Positions 16,341 to 21,349 of a stretch of DNA of 21,349 nt are shown here, piece after piece. The stretch is taken from positions 1-21,349 of the IMG/VR virus record IMGVR_UViG_3300006924_000249, one strand, 5' to 3'. The notes under the pieces are model-generated. The model was not told the origin of the DNA. It searched no databases and saw nothing but the letters and a program-made list of their open reading frames with translations. The translations under genes and the position numbers were made by a program. This DNA comes from a virus. Numbering within the stretch: the stretch's first letter is position 1; each line of letters starts with the position of its first letter.

Positions 16341-17909
16341 ATGGCGGTAAATTTATGTACAGTAAGTAGTTTTAGTGCTACCGTTGATTCAGGAAACACG
16401 GTTAGCGGTCCAGCTTATATTAAAATAACTCCAGATGCGGGTTATGTTATAACACCTGACATGTTTACAATACCTGGATCTACATCTAGTGGGACTAATA
16501 CGTGGGACACATCTGGATCTAGTAGTGTTACTAGTGGTATTACTCAGGTTAAGTTTTTAAACAAAGATGATGCAAACGCTTTATCAGCCGGACTATGTGT
16601 TGACGGTGAAGTTGGAGTTCAAATTACGTTTAACTCTTTCACAATGTCTTTAGCAAATAGTGGAAGTAGAAACATAGATATTGAATTTGTTAGTGGAAAA
16701 GCACCTTTAGTAGATGATGGTAGAGGAAATCGAACCGATAGATTTGTAGCTTTTGTGCATGAATACGATAACCCAAGTTCTAATGTCACTGTTACTGTTA
16801 GTAATCCTAATGTAACACTAGAGTCAGGACCAACCACGGTCAGTGGTGTTGCTACATCCGCATACAGTAAGCAGTTGTCTTACGTTGTAGAAGAAGGTAA
16901 TTTTGTTTGGAACGATGTTGAGGTACTACATGTGGATTATGAAGCTGCAGCAAATTATTATATTTCTGTTCTTCAGCATGGTTGTATAGAAGATCAAGGA
17001 GTATATGGAATTACAGAGTGTGTTCAAGAAGTGTTGCAATTAAATACTGATGGCACGATTAAAAAAGTAAGATTCAAAATTAACTATTCGCCTAATCAAG
17101 AGCTTCAAGAATCAGAACCTCAAACAGCCGCAGCTGCCATAATTGATTTTATACGACCTGTCGTAAGAACTAGAGTTTTAGTTAGACAAAAAGTTGTTGA
17201 TACTAAAACAGTATCAGGTCATGAAAGACTTTTTGAAGAGTTTACTAGTGCTGGAGGTAGAGCTGACGTAGATGTTTTTGGAACTGATGGATCTGTATTT
17301 AACGCGTTTTTTCAAAGAAGTAGCGACGGATATTATTATCAAAACACAACAGGCACTTGGGTATCAGCACCTAAAAGTTTTTCTTATACAGTAAGTAAAG
17401 GCTCTGCTAGAGCCTTTGCTGCTATTCCATATTCTGCCACGGCCGAAACTTACAAATACTGGTTTACAGCTGCATCTGGAACAACTCTTGGAACTGGCGT
17501 GCCTAGTAGCGCTGCTACGGCTGTTGAGTTTTATCAATATCCTAAAGCAACGCTAACTTACAACATGAATCCTGGTGGAGGGTTTACAGTGCTAAGTAGC
17601 GATAGAACAAAAACAGATCAGGCTAATTATGTTGTGCCTAGTGGGTCACCTTTACAATCTGTTGATGTACAGTTTAAAATACAAGATGCCGGAACGGGTA
17701 CGTTAACGGTTCTTAACCAAAACTACCTAAAGTACACTGCCGCAGAGTATGCTGCTGGCTGGGACTATGCAATAGAAGCAATACGAATAACATCAGACAG
17801 TTCAACTCCTAGAACGACAACTATAGACGGTAAATTTGTAATGTACAGGTTTGGTAATAGTGACACTGATAGAGACTTTGATATATCTGATATACTAACA
17901 CTTACATAA
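16341..17909 (+). CDS. Beta-rich tail-associated structural protein (522 aa)
   Basis: There is no recognised enzyme motif. The sequence is almost all Thr/Ser/Val/Gly-rich strands. Residues 1-115 form one domain containing ITPDAGYVITPDMF (29-42). Residues about 118-205 look like an Ig-like sandwich, and 205-290 contain the only cysteines after residue 86 (Cys215 and Cys227). The C-terminal domain (about 310-522) has YYYQNTTGTWVSAP (331-344) and ends with DGKFVMYRFGNSDTDRDFD. Such chains are common in phage fibres, collars and decoration proteins. Its place directly after the muzzle gene suggests a tail appendage or receptor-binding part, but no collagen-like or coiled-coil shaft is visible. 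It starts 3 nt after the muzzle stop and is followed after 1 nt by the next gene. Confidence 0.6.
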   Translation: MAVNLCTVSSFSATVDSGNTVSGPAYIKITPDAGYVITPDMFTIPGSTSSGTNTWDTSGSSSVTSGITQVKFLNKDDANALSAGLCVDGEVGVQITFNSFTMSLANSGSRNIDIEFVSGKAPLVDDGRGNRTDRFVAFVHEYDNPSSNVTVTVSNPNVTLESGPTTVSGVATSAYSKQLSYVVEEGNFVWNDVEVLHVDYEAAANYYISVLQHGCIEDQGVYGITECVQEVLQLNTDGTIKKVRFKINYSPNQELQESEPQTAAAAIIDFIRPVVRTRVLVRQKVVDTKTVSGHERLFEEFTSAGGRADVDVFGTDGSVFNAFFQRSSDGYYYQNTTGTWVSAPKSFSYTVSKGSARAFAAIPYSATAETYKYWFTAASGTTLGTGVPSSAATAVEFYQYPKATLTYNMNPGGGFTVLSSDRTKTDQANYVVPSGSPLQSVDVQFKIQDAGTGTLTVLNQNYLKYTAAEYAAGWDYAIEAIRITSDSSTPRTTTIDGKFVMYRFGNSDTDRDFDISDILTLT

Positions 17910-17910
17910 C

Positions 17911-18309
17911 ATGCCCAATATAACATTAACATTTTCGTACGATATAAACGTATCGGTAGCCGTTGGAGATACAGCATACTATACGCCAACAACCTCGAGC
18001 GGAGGCTTCGATACTTCTTCGCAGAGTAGTATAATAACAATAGGTAATATTACTTCTATAAATAGATCAACTAATACAATGATAGTAAACACTGCCTTGG
18101 CAGCTCCATTGCCAGTTAACAGTTTTATATTCTTTTCTAAAGACAAGACGTCTAACACGTCTTCAATAACAGGGTATTATTGCTCAGTATTAATGCGAAA
18201 CAACTCAACTAGCGTAGAAACATTTTTCAACTCTGCTCAAAATAAAACCTCTAGTAAAACACCAGAGTTGTTTTCAGTTGGTATGCAGACGTTTGAAAGT
18301 AGTAAATAA
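17911..18309 (+). CDS. Small beta-rich structural protein (132 aa)
   Basis: A short protein with a beta domain: NITLTFSYDINVSVAVGDTA at the start, then IGNITSINRSTNTMIVN, FIFFSKDK, and LFSVGMQTFESSK at the end. I recall the FFSKD and ELFSV..ESSK patterns from small structural proteins of marine phages, but no function is known. It follows the 522-aa gene after a single base and is probably co-translated with it, so the two may form one appendage. An inverted repeat (18145-18163) lies in the coding sequence between FFSKDK and GYY. There is no signal peptide or membrane segment. Confidence 0.65.
   Translation: MPNITLTFSYDINVSVAVGDTAYYTPTTSSGGFDTSSQSSIITIGNITSINRSTNTMIVNTALAAPLPVNSFIFFSKDKTSNTSSITGYYCSVLMRNNSTSVETFFNSAQNKTSSKTPELFSVGMQTFESSK
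18145..18163. repeat. Perfect 7-bp inverted repeat inside a gene
   Basis: AAGACGT (18145-18151) and ACGTCTT (18157-18163) are exact inverted copies around a 5-nt loop, CTAAC. The hairpin is modest and wholly within the 132-aa structural gene, in codons for a Thr/Ser-rich loop. It may be chance or an mRNA structure. No T-run follows. Confidence 0.6.
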
Positions 18310-18351
18310 AAGGCTATAAATGTAATTATAAAGACATACTTTAATTAAATT

Positions 18352-18828
18352 ATGTCTAAAAATAAACTCAAAAAGAACGAAAGCGATAAAATAGTCGTAA
18401 GTTCTAGAGAAAAAATATTAAAACTTCAGCAATATCTAGTAGATAAGGCCGACGGAGAGAATATTGTTACAACTCAAGACTCTCATTTGTTTCCATTAAA
18501 GCATACTTTTGCAGATGGAATTTATGTTAGACAGATGTCGATGGGTATAGGAACATTAGTTGTTGGAGCAATCCATAAACATCTACACGTTTGGTTCCTA
18601 CTACAAGGTCACATCTCAGTAGCAACAGAAGACAACATAGAGGATTATATTGCGCCATGTTATGTTGTATCGTCTCCAGGAGTAAAAAGAGTTATATACG
18701 CTAACGAAGATTCTATATTTGTTAACGTACATAAAAACCCAACTAATTCACAAGACATCGATTATCTTGAAAAAGAAATAGTTGCACAAACATATGAAGA
18801 GTACGAAGAATATATAAAATCAAAATAA
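18352..18828 (+). CDS. Cupin-like protein
   Basis: The 158-aa protein appears to hold one small beta-barrel of the cupin type, about residues 45-130. The first cupin motif is visible as GAIHKHLHVWFLLQG (72-86) with His75, His77 and His79. The usual Glu of that motif is missing. The second motif is degenerate: SPGVKRVIYANED, then VNVH with His127. Cupins bind metals, sugars or small acids and many are not enzymes. Residues 1-40 are basic and helical, and the C-terminus is acidic (YEEYEEYIKSK). Similar cupin-like genes occur in marine phage structural blocks as I recall, with unknown role. It is preceded by a 42-nt A/T-rich leader without a Shine-Dalgarno sequence, and followed by the ejection-protein genes after 1 nt. 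Confidence 0.65.
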   Translation: MSKNKLKKNESDKIVVSSREKILKLQQYLVDKADGENIVTTQDSHLFPLKHTFADGIYVRQMSMGIGTLVVGAIHKHLHVWFLLQGHISVATEDNIEDYIAPCYVVSSPGVKRVIYANEDSIFVNVHKNPTNSQDIDYLEKEIVAQTYEEYEEYIKSK

Positions 18829-18829
18829 T

Positions 18830-19444
18830 ATGTCATTTTTAGTAGTAGGAGCAATTGGTGTAGCGGCGGGAGCAGCTCAAGCTATATCTGGAGCCGTTCA
18901 AAAGAAAAGAGCTAAAGAAGCAAAAGAACAAGCTCAAGCTGAAATGGATCAGCAAAAAGAAAAATATGCTAGCATGGACACGTCAAACTTATATGCTAAC
19001 ATGGAAAATGTAATGGAAGATCTCACTGTTAATACAAAACAAGCTGAGTTTGAAGCACAGCAAAATCAACAAAATCAAGCCAACGTATTAGCTAGCATGA
19101 AGAGTGCAGCTGGAGGATCTGGTGTAGCTTCACTTGCTCAAGCTATGGCTAATCAAGGACAACTCGCTGCTCAAAAAGCTTCTATATCCATTGGTAAGCA
19201 AGAACAAGCTAACCAAATGGCAGAACGAAAAGAAGCTGGTAGACTACAAGACTTAGACGTCCAAGGTCAATATCAGCAAAGAGCTAAAGAAGAAGAAAAG
19301 TTAACTACACTTATGGGTATGACAGCGGCAGATATTGAAGCCGCTAGAGAAGAGCAAGCGATGGCAGATGAAAAAATGTGGGGAGGAATAGGTAGCGCAG
19401 CGTCTTCAGCTGGAAGCGCCTACGGACAATTTAAAGCTCAATAG
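18830..19444 (+). CDS. Probable internal virion / DNA-ejection protein
   Basis: The 204-aa protein has a hydrophobic, Gly/Ala-rich N-terminus (FLVVGAIGVAAGAAQAI, 3-19) that could insert in a membrane. A long Gln/Ala/Lys/Glu helical region follows (24-180), broken by a Gly-rich kink AAGGSG (93-98), and the C-terminus is Gly/Ala/Ser-rich (185-200). This plan resembles small ejection proteins such as T7 gp14, which leave the capsid first and form a channel in the outer membrane. The segment SNLYANMENVMEDLTVN (52-68) is a conserved-looking core that I recall from marine phages. It lies after the tail genes and before two larger proteins, the same arrangement as T7 gp14-gp15-gp16. The role is inferred from composition and position. 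Confidence 0.62.
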   Translation: MSFLVVGAIGVAAGAAQAISGAVQKKRAKEAKEQAQAEMDQQKEKYASMDTSNLYANMENVMEDLTVNTKQAEFEAQQNQQNQANVLASMKSAAGGSGVASLAQAMANQGQLAAQKASISIGKQEQANQMAERKEAGRLQDLDVQGQYQQRAKEEEKLTTLMGMTAADIEAAREEQAMADEKMWGGIGSAASSAGSAYGQFKAQ

Positions 19445-19446
19445 CA

Positions 19447-20505
19447 ATGAACACAGCATTAGTAAACGCATATAGAAGATCAGTTATGCCTAGTCGTCGT
19501 GGAGACGGCATGAGTAAGGCTATGGATAAAATAGCTGAAACCACTGGAGGTATTCTTGAAAACGAGTCGGCAAGAAGAAAAGGTCTTAATGATGCTTACG
19601 CAGAAAACGCAGATAAAATAATAGAGTCGGGTGGATCGCTAGGAGAAAACTTTTACGAGCCAATGTACGATGCTATATCTGGTATGCAAGAAGAATATGA
19701 CCAAGCTGTCAAAAGCAACGATAAAAAAGCTCAAGCTGATTTAAAAATGAAAATGGGTCAGAAAAAAGCTTACGTAGATAGTTTTAAAGATACTTGGACT
19801 AGCTTAGGTGAATGGAATAATAGCAAAATCAAATCTAACTCTTCTACGCCTGATCAAGATTTTATTAGAGCTTATGCAACAAGCCCTGATAACAAACCAG
19901 TTCTTACTGATGATGGTTATGCTTGGAAAGATGTTGAAATGCCTAACGGCGAAGTAAAAGACATAACTACTAAAGACTTAGAAAACTCTATACCTTACAA
20001 AGCTACAGAGGAAATAAAAGCTATAAAAGATTTAGGTGTAGGTTATTTAAGTCAAGGCGCTTATCAAATGAACTTTAGTGAAGATAAAGCTAAGTCTCAA
20101 ATGAAAGATATTATCAACGTTGGCAACATGAGAAGCTTAATGTTTGATGAAAACGGTGTTAGTCAAAGAAGTTTTGTTGATGATCTTAGAGGTCAAGTTT
20201 TAACTAAGGAAAATGTAGTCAACATGTTTTCTGGTTTAACAAACGATGACATAAAAGCCGAAGACGGTGAGAAAAACTGGTATGATAATATAAGCGAAGA
20301 GGATTTAAAGCAGTTAGAAGACGCTATAACAGATCCTAGCAATGACTTTTTTGATGAAGAAAGATCTAAAGATATATTATCAGGCTATTATACTAAAATA
20401 TTAAAATCACAGTACGACGAAGGATTTTCATCTACAGCTAAAAGTTCAGCTGAAGATAGATACGCGGGCGTGAGTGCATTAGATTTAATTAATAAATACA
20501 GTTAA
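19447..20505 (+). CDS. Putative internal virion protein (352 aa)
   Basis: No domain is recognised. The protein is soluble, charged and mostly helical, with basic residues near the N-terminus (YRRSVMPSRRGDGMSKAMDK, 9-28) and acidic patches later (KAEDGEKNWYDNISEEDLKQ). It has no cysteine, signal peptide or membrane segment. Its position between the probable ejection protein and another long helical protein makes an internal virion role, like T7 gp15, the best guess. It begins 2 nt after the previous stop and ends 1 nt before the next start, so the three genes are one translational unit. Confidence 0.5.
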   Translation: MNTALVNAYRRSVMPSRRGDGMSKAMDKIAETTGGILENESARRKGLNDAYAENADKIIESGGSLGENFYEPMYDAISGMQEEYDQAVKSNDKKAQADLKMKMGQKKAYVDSFKDTWTSLGEWNNSKIKSNSSTPDQDFIRAYATSPDNKPVLTDDGYAWKDVEMPNGEVKDITTKDLENSIPYKATEEIKAIKDLGVGYLSQGAYQMNFSEDKAKSQMKDIINVGNMRSLMFDENGVSQRSFVDDLRGQVLTKENVVNMFSGLTNDDIKAEDGEKNWYDNISEEDLKQLEDAITDPSNDFFDEERSKDILSGYYTKILKSQYDEGFSSTAKSSAEDRYAGVSALDLINKYS

Positions 20506-20506
20506 A

Positions 20507-21349
20507 ATGAGCGTAGAGTTACAAAACATAGTAAGCAAAATGATGGCTGACAGCGTTCCAGAAGAACAAATAGCAGCTGTTATACAACAATATAAACAAG
20601 CTCCACCTCAACCTGAAGTTGAACAGCCGGGAAAAGCACAGACTCCTCAGAAAGATGTAACTGTGGAGTCTCAAGAAGATACGGCATCAACTTTGGAAAA
20701 TTCTTTGTTGGAGTCACAATACAAAAGTAGTCTTGAAACTCCAGAAAAAGTAAAGTCTGAATTTGAACTAGACAAAGACGTTAGTTCTATGATTAGATCT
20801 TATGATCTAACAGCACAAGAAGAGCAAGACATTAATGATACAATAGACAAAGAGTTAGAGCTAGAGTTAAAATATCTAAGCTATCAAGAAGAAGAAAATA
20901 AAAAGCTTGAAGAAGATCCTATAAATTATCTTATACAACAAAACTTAGAATCCGGTACTTTTAGTTCTTCATTCACTCCTCCGCCACCAATAATAGATAT
21001 TGACGAAAGAAATAAACAAGTTCAACTTGACGTTGAGGAGGCGCCTGGTAAAATAGGTAGCGAAATTATAAGAGATCATTTTAGGACAGCAAGAAAAAAT
21101 ATTGAAAATGGTAGCACGTTGTCTAACGACGATCCTAAGTTATTAGCTGAGGTTAAAAGACTTCGAAGGCAAGAGCTTGAGCAAAACCACATGGACAGTA
21201 GGATTGAAGATCAAATGGAACTTCTCGCTGACACTGAGGCTCAACTTAAGTATGGTCCAGGTGTAGCTTCAAACTTTATAGGTGGAACTTTAAAATCAGA
21301 CGTTCAAGAAAAGCTATACGAAAAAGCTAAGACAGCTAAAGATGGCTTA
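20507..21349 (+). CDS. N-terminal part of a large virion protein, cut by the window edge
   Basis: An open frame starts with ATG at 20507 and runs to the last base without a stop: 281 codons are visible. The first 25 residues (MSVELQNIVSKMMADSVPEE and on) look like a short helical module. A Pro/Gln/Glu-rich linker follows (about 29-60), then charged helices and a proline knot TPPPPIID near residue 160. This disordered, acidic opening is common in very long phage proteins carried inside the capsid, such as lysozyme- or polymerase-containing ejection proteins. No catalytic motif is reached, so the function is open. The start lies 1 nt after the preceding stop. Confidence 0.75.
   Translation, partial: MSVELQNIVSKMMADSVPEEQIAAVIQQYKQAPPQPEVEQPGKAQTPQKDVTVESQEDTASTLENSLLESQYKSSLETPEKVKSEFELDKDVSSMIRSYDLTAQEEQDINDTIDKELELELKYLSYQEEENKKLEEDPINYLIQQNLESGTFSSSFTPPPPIIDIDERNKQVQLDVEEAPGKIGSEIIRDHFRTARKNIENGSTLSNDDPKLLAEVKRLRRQELEQNHMDSRIEDQMELLADTEAQLKYGPGVASNFIGGTLKSDVQEKLYEKAKTAKDGL

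Noticed and set aside
18310-18351. Flavobacterial promoter (TTG and TAnnTTTG boxes) before the cupin gene
   Set aside because: The best match (TACTTTAA) misses two of the six fixed bases of the -7 box and has no TTG at the right distance.
1-21349. tRNA genes, CRISPR arrays, insertion sequences, integrase or attachment sites
   Set aside because: Almost every base lies in structural genes; I saw no cloverleaf, no regularly spaced repeats, no terminal inverted repeats and no recombinase-like protein.

Overview
The window is the late, virion-building block of a tailed-phage genome. Every gene is on the + strand and packed head to tail. In order it holds: a small conserved protein, a GroES-like co-chaperonin with two domains, a probable small terminase subunit, the large terminase, the portal, a scaffold, the major capsid protein, connector and tail proteins, a giant nozzle/muzzle-type protein, beta-rich surface proteins, a cupin-like protein, and internal (ejection) virion proteins. 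The last gene runs off the right edge. I see no replication, lysis, integration, tRNA or CRISPR genes.

The DNA is AT-rich. None of the gene starts has a convincing Shine-Dalgarno sequence. The intergenic leaders are A/T tracts with almost no G just before the ATG. This is how Bacteroidota initiate translation, so I infer a Bacteroidota (probably marine flavobacterial) host. The gene set (no sheath or tube gene visible, a nozzle-like protein, ejection-type proteins) suggests a short-tailed phage. The order terminase-portal-scaffold-capsid-connectors-muzzle resembles crAss-like phages and uncultured marine relatives. That lineage call rests on recalled family resemblance and was not searched.

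Layout. 1-1071 holds the end of an upstream gene, a 73-aa protein, the double GroES-like protein and the putative TerS; these overlap and are probably translationally coupled. 1068-8297 is packaging and head assembly: TerL, portal, scaffold and major capsid protein. A strong UUCG-loop terminator follows the capsid gene. 8361-10859 holds an unknown conserved protein, then, after a second UUCG hairpin without a U-tract, two connector/ring-type proteins. 10863-18309 is the tail: a 1824-aa muzzle-like protein and two beta-rich proteins. 18352-21349 has the cupin-like protein and three proteins likely packaged in the virion for genome ejection.

Points most worth a second look: the tandem GroES-like co-chaperonin beside the packaging genes, the pair of UUCG hairpins bracketing the gene after the capsid gene, the strong codon-usage shift confined to the capsid gene, the G-poor leaders, the lambda-like deviant Walker A in TerL, and a calcium-loop-like motif in an insertion of the muzzle protein.
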